NCBI RefSeq assembly: GCF_034702125.1
Contig: NC_085868.1
Location: 38,990,628 to 39,054,627, forward strand
Source of the DNA: Engraulis encrasicolus
Lineage: Eukaryota; Chordata; Actinopteri; Clupeiformes; Engraulidae
Reading direction: 5' to 3'
Length of the DNA: 64,000 nt
A program made the position numbers and the translations under genes. A model generated the notes under the pieces. It had not been told where the DNA came from. It ran no database searches and saw nothing but the letters and a program-made list of their open reading frames with translations. How positions within the stretch are numbered: the first letter of the stretch is position 1; each line of letters begins with the position of its first letter. Positions 1-20,600 of the stretch are shown here, piece by piece.

Positions 1-1266
1 TCAAAAAGATGACCAAGTGTACCAGGTATGACCTCAAACTCACTCGCTCACAAATAAAAGCAACACTGTTTTTTCTTTTCTTTTTGGTTGCCCTACAGGT
101 TTGAAGTGGAATCGTCAATTTCAAATTACTGTGGCATAGCCACTCCGAACTTAATTAATCAAACTCATTATCTAATCTCCTGTCCTCTCCTTTTGCTTGT
201 GGGACTTTTTCCCCATTCAACATCCCAATTGCAAATCAGACAATAACCTTTGTATTGTGCCATTGCAAGACACTGAATGAAGCGACTATCATCGCATCTG
301 GAGGCCACATGCAAAAGGAGAGGAAGCAAGGTTGGATAATGATTTGGACCCATAGTGCAGCTGATCAAATTCCGATGCGCCTTTCATTCTAAGTTGACGA
401 ACCACTGATGTGATTTTGGAATGATTTTTAGTTTGAAAAAAAAAAAATCCTATTAGTGTTACTTCAATGAAGATTTCAATTCAACACTAAACAAACTTGT
501 TCAGAAATTACACATAATCAATCATCTCCATGCCTTTACTGTATATATTTGCAGTGAGGTTTGCCCTGATGTTGCGTTTCTCCCTTTGTTTCCCTTTGTC
601 ATCCAGGGCTTGAGAACGGGCACCAAAGACACCTATGCCAAACTGCAGCCCCGCCAGCAGACACGCTAAGCTGGCACTACTCCTCAGATGCCATCTGGAG
701 GACTTACTCCTTACTTTGGTTTCATCCAGTCCATAAGAAAACAACTCTCAATCTATGGGTGTCTGTCTTTGGCTTAGATGTTGTATTGGGAGTTAGACAC
801 AGACACAGACACAGACACACACACACACGCAGGCACACACACACGCACTATACTTTCACGATACAGAAGTGAGCAGTGTTTATAGAAGAAGTCAAAAACT
901 AACAGTTTGAGCTTCGTGTAAAAGGTCTGAAAAAAAAAACGCACGTTACTAAAGCTATTTAAGAGCGAGGGAGATACTGTATGGGTCTTTAGCCTGGAAT
1001 GGTTTGTCCTGAGCTCGTTTCATTGTTCCTGAGAAGCTTTGCTGATTTATTGCTTTTATGTAAAAGAAATTATGTATGATCTCACATCTCTCTTTTGTGC
1101 AAATGACATATACTTCTTTACAATATATATATATATATATTTTCAATAATAATTTGCTTTTTTCCCCCCCAAATTGCTATTTTGCCAAACTTTAACTTTG
1201 CTTAAACAGTGCTTAAATTGCATTTACTTGGATTGGATGCAGTACAATACAACCAAACACATAGAG

Positions 1267-1599
1267 CAGGGGTCAACGAGGGCCATTTTTTCACATTTCT
1301 CCCAGTAAAGGGACCGAACTATAGGTACAGTATGTATTATAGTTGCCTACTGTCAATGATAAAAACTATGGGAGACTTCATTGAATTGGGGGGTGTGAGG
1401 ATCCTCCCCCAGAAAGTTTTGCATTTCTTAGATGTAATATCCTGCATTTAAACGTCCCGTGTCCCGTTTCAGCTCTATACAGAACCCATTATTTATCTCT
1501 AAATTCCGAAAATCTGTATTTCAAGGGGCTTGTGGGGGGCCAGAACCTTGTTGTCCAAGGGCCGCATCTGGCCCCAGGGCCGCCATTTGAATAGCCCTG
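1267..1599. mobile_element. hAT-type MITE, 333 bp
   Basis: The element is bounded by a perfect 8-bp target duplication ACATAGAG (1259-1266 and 1600-1607). It starts CAGGGGTC and ends with AGCCCTG, as in hAT non-autonomous elements. It has no coding capacity. Confidence 0.75.
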
Positions 1600-2821
1600 A
1601 CATAGAGTAATAATTGCACTGACAGATGATTTAAAACCTGTACTACATTGCCCTCTACTGGGTAGTTTTCGCACCATTAAGCAATAATTTGCATGGTAAA
1701 TTGGTTTAAGCTAGGGGTGGGCAATTATTTCGACTCAAGGGTCACATTGGGTTTAGAATATTTACAGAAGGCCCAGCACTTGCCTGTGTCTATAATTGGA
1801 AATAATGTAAGATGCTGTTGTTGCCTATTTCATTCCTACATATTGCAATGAGCCTACTGTATAGACTTCTGGTTAGATCCTGGTTAAATCCTGTTTATAA
1901 GGCCAGCACCATATCCAACCAGACCACTACCCTTTATCCACAGCTTTCGTATTCACTATTCTCTTGGTAAAACACAATTATTTAAATCAAGGGGATTTTT
2001 TTTTAAAATGGTGGACAGTTCTAAGTCATTACTATACAGTGCATACAGTTGGCTTCAGGGCTGGACTGGCCATAGGGGATACACGGCATTTGCCCGGTGG
2101 ACTGTTGATGGTTTTGATCTGGTCCTCCCCTAAATGTAGCGTTAGCAATCCTCATGCAGCTATAGCAAATCTCTCCGAGTCAGATTTAAATATCTTTGGC
2201 TCTTGTGGTCAAAATGGCTCATAATAGATGACAAAAAAATTCGTCACAGGCTTCATTGTCTATCGCAATGCCTGCCGGACCGCTCTTGGCTAAAAATACC
2301 CAGCTTGATTTTTCATCCCAGTCCAGACCTGGTTGGCTTTTTATGCATTTTGTTGTAAATGCGAGACAGTTTCCTGATTTTCTAAAATTACTCTTGATGG
2401 CAAATAGTATGAGTATGTGATGCATGTTTTCTTCAAAGAGACTGTAATGAAGTATTTGAAGTATTTGAATTGTAGCCTTTAGTCTTGCTTTGATTTTATT
2501 AGGCCTACAGAAATACACAGCAGTTTTTCGAAACTGATGTCAACTGTACTTTTGGGATTTGTAAGATATATTGCTTGGTTTGCGGACAACAAATCATCCA
2601 CACATATGTCACGCATGTAAATAATAATGCTGTGTCTCTTGAGGCTTTTTGATTATACATGCATGTTTTGAATGCTTGGATGGAAAGCTATTTTTTTCTT
2701 TTACAAACAATAAAAAAATCTTTCTTCAATGAGTGTTCTTTCTGATGCCATTAACACCAGTCCAGTCATAACCTGTAAATTCAAAACCTGTCTATGTCCT
2801 GTTAAAAAAATCACAACAGCG

Positions 2822-3138
2822 CAGGGACAGGCAACTTTTTTGATAAAGAGGGCCAACATTTTTGATCGCCACCATCAGAGGGCCACATGACCAGGCATTT
2901 CAATTACGAGAGAAGCTACAAAATTATAAATCATTTTCTTTTGTATATTTATACCCAAATGTTTATTAAACCATGACATTTGAACATCCTTGATAAACAA
3001 CCAAGACAAAATGTTTAGTTTTAAAGAAAGAGCAAAATACATTTTTTTTACTATAATGCTGGTGCAAAATTAAATGATGTTTATATACGGCTCGCATGTG
3101 GACGCCAGGCCTCCAGTTACCCATCCTTGCAATAGAGT
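2822..3138. mobile_element. probable hAT-type MITE, degraded
   Basis: Ends pair as CAGGGACAGGCAACTT and the complement of CAGTTACCCATCCTTG. The flanking octamers CAACAGCG and CAATAGAG match at only six of eight positions, so this is an old insertion. Boundaries are approximate. Confidence 0.45.
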
Positions 3139-3289
3139 ATAATAAAATAACTGAGGTGGTGATGAGGTGGTCAGGAATCAGGAATCATCAAAACATATTG
3201 CAGTATTAAGTGTAATGCAAATGGCAAAATATGCAAAAATATAGACTTTACCAGCGTAAAAGAAATGGCCTTGCTTATTTTTATTTGTT

Positions 3290-3809
3290 TTATTGAGTTA
3301 AATACTTTTTACACTCTCTCATTGATGATTTATTCTTTCTGTTAAATAGAAAAGGTCCAACAAAATCTCACACATTTGTGAACAAAACTACAAAAGTCCA
3401 ACTCCAAAATCAGTTCCTGGAACCATTTGGAATTTCTCATTTGGGGGGAAAGGCAATTTACCCTTTAAGTAGGCCTTACAGTAGTTTGAAGCAATAGATT
3501 GTTTGAAAGTCAAACTTGTCCCTCTGGTCCTGTCTTGTTGCTTGTGGCGTCTAACGTCCATGATGCCTCTGTGGAAAAAAACCCAATTATGTCTCCCCCC
3601 GGCAACCTAAGCAGAGCGACTTTTCGTGGGCTTCCTACCATTCAACATCCCAATTGCTAATGATATAAGGACCTTTATATTGTGCTTTTGCGATATATTA
3701 AATAATGCTTCGATCATTAATGATGTTGAGCCTTGCATGACGAGGCCACAAAGAAGGGGAAAGGGCAGGAGGAATTAGTTTGGCTTTGATCCATTCTCTC
3801 GTGTTGCCT
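3290..3809 (-). other. probable styxl2 3' UTR
   Basis: Noncoding DNA follows the stop codon in the direction of transcription. TTTATT occurs on the plus strand near 3290-3296 (AATAAA on the minus strand), a possible polyadenylation signal. The block 3600-3790 resembles 170-370 (see findings). The exact UTR end is not determinable from sequence alone. Confidence 0.4.
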
Positions 3810-13221
<9,412 letters not shown>

Positions 13222-13367
13222 GGTGCACTGTAGCGAACACTCCGTCAGCTGTATCCCCTAGCAACAAAGACCATTCCAAAACATTCCAATTGAATCAAAC
13301 CGCACTCTGGATGAATATTGATGATCTGAAGTACTAAAACTTAAAATGACACACTAAGCCCATCGTT

Positions 13368-13371
<4 letters not shown>
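13222..13371 (-). promoter_or_regulatory. styxl2 5' flank
   Basis: This is the sequence directly upstream of the start codon in transcript sense. I see no convincing TATA box or splice acceptor, so whether a noncoding first exon exists is open. A long GT repeat begins at 13372. Confidence 0.25.

Positions 13372-13462
<91 letters not shown>
13372..13462. repeat. GT/CA microsatellite, about 45 units
   Basis: An uninterrupted TG dinucleotide run lies 150 bp upstream of the styxl2 start codon in transcript sense. Open frames crossing it (for example 13341-13541) are artefacts of the repeat. Confidence 0.97.
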
Positions 13463-13464
<2 letters not shown>

Positions 13465-14577
13465 CTGCTATTAAATCCACAGTGGGTCTGGCTGGTTTGA
13501 GATGAATCATACAGTAGACTAATGTGTTCATCTAAATCCACATTACTGTAACATGCAGGAATAAAATGGCCAACTTATGTCAGTGTACAAGCGCACATTA
13601 TTTCTTATTACAAGCACAGGTAAATTGCCTGCCACCTTCAGCGCTGAGGTCAATATTCTTGAAATAATTGTCCACCCCCGAAATAGGGGAAGCATAATGT
13701 ATTGCATAGCTTTGTGGGGGCACAACAAACAACAATCCACACACTAAACCTACATCTCATGGATGTCAACATTGGACTACACAATGTTATCCTCTAAACT
13801 AATGAAATAATTGACTGCCTGTCCCAAACGGCTCATGTTACTTCAATATGATATTTCAAAATAAGTCTACACAAGCAAATGAGACGGGTGTCAGATCTAG
13901 AAGTTGCTTCATCAAAGGAGTTTAGTCATCAGCTGTCGCTGAAGACCAAACTGGTCGGCCACTGTGTTGTGACCAGTGCTTATTTTGGTAACAGTCATTT
14001 TACTGTCATTATACTAACACTGGTCAGGTATCCTAGATGAATTTCAGAAGTTCTTAGCATCAAGACTGCATTAAGGGGGTGCAGCAGCTCTGTGGGCACT
14101 ATACCATTAACAATGTCGGGCAGCAATGCATTACAAAAACAATTAATTACTGTAATGCATTACTTTTTGCTGTAATGCAGTAATGTAAGGCATTACAGGG
14201 CACAAATCTGTAATATTTACTTAGTTACAATGCTAAATAATTTAAGTTACAATGCATTACAATGACCTGGGTTTTAGTGGTACTCAGTGTGGTGAGTTAG
14301 AAAGAAGCTATTCCTGAACCTGGTAGTTTTTAGTCTGCATGCTTCCAAAAACACCTCCTGGATGGGAGGTGAAAAAGTCATGACTCATGAGCTTGATTTA
14401 CACTGTAATAAATTGCCAGATCCATATTTAGGCCTACAGTTCTTTTGGCGAAAGTAACTAAAGTAATGATAAAGTAAATATAGTAATATTGTAGTGTAAG
14501 GGAATACTTTTAAAAGACAGTAACATGAAATCAGTTATGCATTACCGTTTTTGAGTAACTTGTCCAACACTGACCAT

Positions 14578-14680
14578 TTAACCTGGGTTTGATTCTGACC
14601 CGAGGTCATTTCCTGATCCTTCCTCATCTCTGTCTGCCTCACTATCCTATCTGACAAATAAAGATGTAAAAGCCCAAAGT
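14578..14680 (+). repeat. SINE-like fragment
   Basis: The segment has a GGTTTGATTCTGACC box, resembling a tRNA B box region, followed by a pyrimidine-rich body and an AATAAAG-type tail. A sister copy lies at 23165-23290. Confidence 0.5.
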
Positions 14681-16344
14681 ATCGAAAAGAAAATGAATTC
14701 TTCTTCTAGCCAAGCCCTTCCTGTGACTTCCTCTGTTAAGTGTGTCCTAAAATGCTTCACAGGCCAAAATGACCCAATGTTCCATTCAAAGAATCTCCTA
14801 GAAGGGTCTGGAACATTCTAAATCTAACACCCTTCTTAGCGATCAGTGGAAACAGTGCCACTACCTGTGTTATATCATCCAATACATTCTCAACACTTGA
14901 ATTAACACACACAGCATGTTTTCCTTTAGCTTTTCCATAACCTTTCCCCAAAACGAGATAAGAACACAGGATAGTCCAGGGTGCATCATGGAGGTTGCTA
15001 CCAGGTAGGCCTATACTTGTTTCTGTATATAGCCTATATATGTTCCCAATCAAATCAAACGGTTTGATTTGATTGAAGTATTAGTAAATAAGCCTGACTC
15101 ATTATGTTAAATTACAAGTGAATGAATGTCATTGTGTGCTTCACATCCAATTTTGTCAAAGTAACATTATGGTTCACTGTTAACATTATCATTATCATCA
15201 CAACAGTTGCTGGTTTAATATATAGCAAATAATTGAAAAGAAATTCAATTTACGCTTATTTTTGAAATGCTAATCTCAATATTAAAGCCTAAGAGTATGA
15301 AGTTTGATATTTTATTATTGGTTTGACTACAGTCAGTCTGATTCACAACCCAGACTTTTAAAAGTCTGAAACCACACAGGTAGTTTCTCCCTTGAGTAAA
15401 AAAAAAACATATTCAGTTTAACACTGTTAACGTTTAAATAACATCCATGATATAAAAAAAGAATCTGAAAACACCTATTCTCATTTTAGAATGCAATGCA
15501 TGTTAGTCTGTGTAGTTTCTGAGTGAACTACGGCCCTTGAGTGCGTGTGGCTATTCATAGCCAGTGACACAGCTGTGAATAGCCTTCAAGACCAACAGAG
15601 TGACAGCTGAGGGGGGGATTCTGATAAGGTGAAGCCACCAACATTTAGGGACTTCACTTTTAGTGAGCCGATTCCAAAACACATAGACCCATATTAATCC
15701 CAACACATATACATTCTCTCTCTTACACACACATACACTTACCAGTTAATATGAGTTAAATCCTTCCTGGTTCAGGAGACAGGGCATGGAGAGGGTGATG
15801 TTCAACTGAAGCCAAAGTGTCAGTTGACTGGTGTGGGCACATTGCTGTAAAGCCGGCCCCCTAATGGACACACGACACTGCTGTGACATCAGTGCTGTCA
15901 CATGGGTAAAAACAGTGGTTGGAGAACAGTGATATGAGGCCTGTGTGAGAGTCAAAGCCCCGTTTTAGCTTTATGAACCATAGACAGCGCATAGGATGAT
16001 GTATACATGCAAATTAATCTGACTTACTTAGAAAATATTCAAAAGGTCCATGGCGTAACATGAAATATCTAGTTAATTTCTGAAATTTGTGTTGCCTGTT
16101 CTCAAACGTGTTCTCTCTCATTAATATGCAATAAGTGCTATAATAATATGCAATAAATGCTATCAATTTGAGGTATTCTGATATTCTAACTGGTTGATGA
16201 TGCATTAGGCATGTAATGGCTAAATACCCGTAGTCTCTTACTGCAGCAGGGGTCGCTGGCGACCCTGTTCACTTGCTGAAAATTCGTAACTACATCATAA
16301 CAACATTGCCATGACATTACAGAGAGCCATAGTGCTGCGCTAAG

Positions 16345-16728
16345 GGGTTAATACACTGTGTAGGAAATGGTCAAAAAAGGTACTGCAACTATGCTGCTCT
16401 TTGAAACTGTGCTGTATGCTGCCAAATTGGGCCCTTTCTTGAATATTTACTATATAATGAATGAACAAATATTTATTAATATGATTAACGTATAGTAAGT
16501 TTTGCAGCTAAAAATGCCCATTTCTGGAAATTCAAAATGGCGGACCATGGAGAAGATCTCCCTTTTCATGTATGACGAGTGCAATTTTTCCCAGTCATAT
16601 ACACGTATATAATGCTTAGAATTTCATGGTGGTGGTAAGTTTTCATGAAAAAGGTAACACTAGTGAGTGGGTAGCATGAATTCTGAAAATAAACACCAAA
16701 AAGTCTTGCACAGTGTACCTTTAAAATG
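16345..16728. mobile_element. MITE with ACACTGTG ends
   Basis: It starts near TTAATACACTGTG and ends with CACAGTGTACCTTTAAA, which pair as inverted termini. A partial relative lies at 21395-21560 in setdb2 intron 7 (shared AACTATGCTGCTC and AGTAAGTTTTGCAGCTAAAA). Confidence 0.5.
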
Positions 16729-17566
16729 AGGAAGCCACAGCCACATACTAACATGACTTGCACATCTAAACTCACATCACTTACTTACAAAAAAAAGACA
16801 AGAGATCAGGTCCTAAAATGTAGATATGCAGATCACTCTGCATGTGAGCAGCCTTTCCATATTGATTTAAAGCAATAAACAAAACATTTAAATGTTTCCA
16901 ATATTTAGAATTTTCTTTTTTAATTAAAATCCTAACTACAGCGTGTCACAAATATGTTATCTCCCATGTTAGTCAATTCATAGTTGCGTAAAAAATTGGG
17001 AAATATGTCACACACCACCAGTCACAACCAATGGGTTATAAACTGCACAGACACATAATGCTTCACACTTAAAGATTTAGAAAACACCTTAAAAAATATC
17101 AACATCAAACTAGTAAAATATTTTTTTAGACATAATTTCAAGTGAAAAGTTCGTTTTGTCTGGGAACCCAACTTTGGTTCAGTTCTGTGAACGATGGCTT
17201 TTCGTTCCCTGTAGCTTCGATCCTAACTTCAGCCATAACTGTGGTTCATATTCTCAAAATCATTATAATGTTAGTGCCAACCGTTGATATTTTCAGTGAC
17301 AAGTCCTTCTTCCAACATTTCTAATGACTGAAGTCTTCCTTCATTTGTAGTGTCCATGTCCTTTTCCCAACAAAAGTTTAAGTCCCGTAGGTCCATCTTT
17401 CAACATTTACAGTGAGTAGGGCTGTCTTTCATCATTTGGGGCCCAAGCCTTCATCAAGAAAGACAGTGTCAGTCCTTCTTCCAACATTTGGTAAGTATTT
17501 CTCCCTTATGATGGCCAAAATGTGTCCGCAGTAACCTCACACAGAGAACAATGGCAGTGTTACGGT

Positions 17567-17630
17567 TCAGTTGCCATTGATGTGATCCTCAGAGTTACTC
17601 CAGGTGAGTTCCGTTCCTGACTTTACAGTC
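17567..17630 (-). CDS. setdb2: setdb2 putative last coding exon, truncated SET end
   Basis: After acceptor TTTTTCACAG the exon completes the Arg codon and reads [10 protein letters not shown], the conserved SET strand, followed by [10 protein letters not shown] and a TGA stop at 17567-17569. Alternatively a weak donor GTAACT directly after TGGA (phase 1) could splice to a further exon carrying the missing Tyr and post-SET cysteines. I could not find one before styxl2. Confidence 0.6.
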
Positions 17631-20600
17631 CTGTGAAAAACAACAATTTGGGGCATATCAATATACTGACAAATCACTTATACTACATTATATTAAACAC
17701 TTAACAGATGTGTGTACTTGTGAAAGAGGACATTAAAAAGCTACAGATCTAGAGGACGCCCTGTGCGAAATACGGTGATGTTGGATATATGCTAGACCAG
17801 TGTTTCTCAACCAGGGTGCCGGGCAATGCCTCAGGGGTGCCGCGGCAATGTGACTGGTAAATAAATTATGCAATTTAATACATATTTGTCTGAATTAGTT
17901 AAGTATTGCTTAGTCAGCGGAGTCTTTCATCTGACATTTATGCACAATAAAGTAAATTTAGGTTGCCCATGTAAGCTGCAATTTTGAATGTAGGTTGTGT
18001 GACGTCTCCAAATGTGTTACTTTTCTAAGCGTTTGTGGTATCCGGTGCGATGCCAAGTTACGGCTTGTTGGTTTGGGGTTCCTTGAAAATTTTCATTAAT
18101 TGAAAGGGTGCCTCGCCTAAAAAAAGGTTGAGAAACACTGTGCTAGACTCAGCCACTATGGACCTTACGCATCTAAGAATCCTGGTCCCAACCTACGTGG
18201 ACATTTATGATTCTACAATCTCTATCTATCTCTTCTTCCTCTGCCTTCCTGATATCTCTGCCTCTCCTCTCTTCCTCTCCTTTTATATCCACCTCTAACA
18301 ATTATGTTTTTTTTTCCTCATTTGTTAAGCACTTTGAGTTGCATCACTTGTATGATACAGTGCTATACAAATACAATTATTATTATATTGAGATACTGGT
18401 AAATTACTTCTTGCCGTTTGGCTAGTTATAACAAATTATTTCACCCATCTTGCTAATGAGCCACATACAAGCTGTGCGGACAACATACATCCATTTTTGC
18501 AACATTATGTTATGCACTTGTACAATATGCTTTACAAGCATATGTTCACTTTAACTATACATTACAGTTGTACATGTTACATATGGAACATATTAGCCAA
18601 TATACCTACATTGTATAACTCTAAAATGTAATTACATGCCAAGCATACTGGTGTCCTGCTTGTGCGTACCTGCTTGTGAAGAAAGCCACCATGGGGAACA
18701 GAGGGTCATGGGTGTCCACAAAGACGTTCTGCACAAACAAGTTGGGCCTTGAACTTTGCTGTAGATAAACACATACAGATTAAAACAAATTAAAAACAAA
18801 TCTGTTTCATCACAGTGTTGCCCTGATTAAATAACAATTATGTTAATAAATGGATGTTCCAAACTAATTTGCTACAACGTACATATGGCAGGAAGAAAGC
18901 GGTTCATTTCACCGCATTTCAAACTTCTAAATTGTGCATTAATTTACAGTTTTTCTCAATTGGTTTTGTACATTTCTCACAACAGAATAATGATTCTCAA
19001 AAGTCTTTGTTCAATTGTGACTTCCTGGTGTTACCTGTGCACATGGTCAAATCAGTTTCTCATTGTTTTCGGCATATAGCAAATGCTCTCGTCCACCATG
19101 CCATGGCTGTGTACAATTCTCAGTGATTTCGTACATTATCAATTGCTTTTGTCATATCACTCAAAAAGCTTTGTCACTGAATGCATGAAACTATCTCAAT
19201 CTTATCTGATAAATGTAATATAAAACTGAATTTACAACATTTCCCATCCAATCTAAACAACATTTCGCTTCAGAAAAGATCCTCAAGAGTGTACTATTCA
19301 ATTGACAACATGAGAAATTGATTTGACTAGCTTGTCCATACACTATGACACAATGACTAACCATTCTGCTGGCGCTGATAAGTTCATTGACACAAAAACT
19401 TGGTTTTTGAAAGACAAATAAGGGTTTTGAGCAAGAGACTCGGTTTTGCAGGTTATCCACCGTGTTTTGCCATTTGTTAAAGCTGTTTTGAGAATGAATA
19501 TTGTGTTTTGCAAATTGCGAGAGAGATTCGAGAAATGTACAAAACCAATTGAGAAATACTGTAATAACAAAAGTCTCTGAAAACCAACAAGATCACAATA
19601 ATAATGCTGCCAACGGTGCCCTCTTGTGGCATCTTCCAGAACACCATCAGCGTACAACAGTAGTTCACAACCTTTTAACCCATTGATGCCTGATGTTGCA
19701 TTGCGCAATATTGGTACTGGCGCCTCGCACATTACACAACATTCAGGCTCATGAGATTTGAGACAGCTTTATTAAAACTCTCTGTTTGTTTGAGATAAAT
19801 GAAAACATTCTATTGAAAGATGAGGGTCTTAGCATTTAAATGAAACTTAGCGCATATTTTTATGCGCTTCGGAAGCTGAGATATTAAGGCTTTTATAGGC
19901 TGGGGGCAGCTTTTCTTAAAAAGGGCTCAGGCATTCAGTGCCTTAGGCGTCAATGGGTTAATGCTGGGACCCCGTTTTGGATTTATGAATATCTTACATT
20001 GATAAATCGGCCAACGTTGCCTTCTTTTGTGGCATCAAGGTAATAACTCTGCTTAGTGTGGCTGCTGCTTTTCTGGACGCCCTCCAGATGGTTTGTTGTT
20101 TTTGTTGTGGTGGTGGAGGTGGTGGTGGTGGTTGGTATTGTTGTCGGCCTGAGTTGGGGTGCCTTATTCTCCTCCTCTGGTTTCTCATCAGTCTCCATCA
20201 TATGCTCCTCCACCTCTGGACCTAGTCAATCAAATAAAACGGTTCTTTTTATTAGTGTGTCATTTCTCTTTTAAGTAGTTTACTCTATTTCTAGAAAGTA
20301 TGCATTTTATTTAGTGACTCTGAAGATGTCGCAACACCGAAACGTGCGAAATCGGGTGTGTGCACAAAATAAAGTCTTGAAAACTAAGCTGCAGTGTGCT
20401 CCAGCCTCTGCTTTCCTGCATTTTATTTAGTGTTGCACTGATACCATTTTTTGGCCCCAGAGCTGCATACTATTTGGATGTAAGATCTCTCATCATGGCT
20501 TTGTCAGGCTACCGTCTACCTTTGTGAAACAAATACTTTTAAAATACCTCTGATATAAAATAACTAAGTTCAAGGCTGCGTTCAAGTGACATATAAGCAT

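Larger units (their letters stand above)
371..3289. other. intergenic stretch downstream of styxl2, no gene seen
   Basis: There is a CA-rich simple repeat near 798-846 and an AT run near 1122-1140, plus one clear short transposon (1267-1599) and remnants of others near 1713 and 2822-3138. I found no reading frame with a recognisable domain or plausible exon boundaries. Confidence 0.5.
13463..17566. other. intergenic region between styxl2 and setdb2, no gene seen
   Basis: It contains TTAC/GTAA-rich repeats (14110-14560), a tRNA-derived SINE-like piece (14578-14680) and a MITE-like repeat (16345-16728). I searched the minus strand for a further setdb2 exon with WDYGY or a CxCxxxxxC cluster and found none, but cannot exclude a diverged one. 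Confidence 0.45.

Noticed and set aside
508..744. A 78-codon minus-strand frame with a hydrophobic stretch (LACLLAGLQFGIGVFG).
   Set aside because: No homology I recognise and no supporting acceptor/donor pair. It could be an exon of a neighbouring gene, but the evidence is too thin to list.
13341..13541. Minus-strand frame with a Thr-His run.
   Set aside because: Translation of the GT/CA microsatellite at 13372-13462.
20094..20165. Thr-rich stretch in setdb2 exon 8 considered as a microsatellite rather than coding sequence.
   Set aside because: It is flanked by conserved SETDB2 sequence in frame with good splice sites, so it is a coding expansion within the SET insert.
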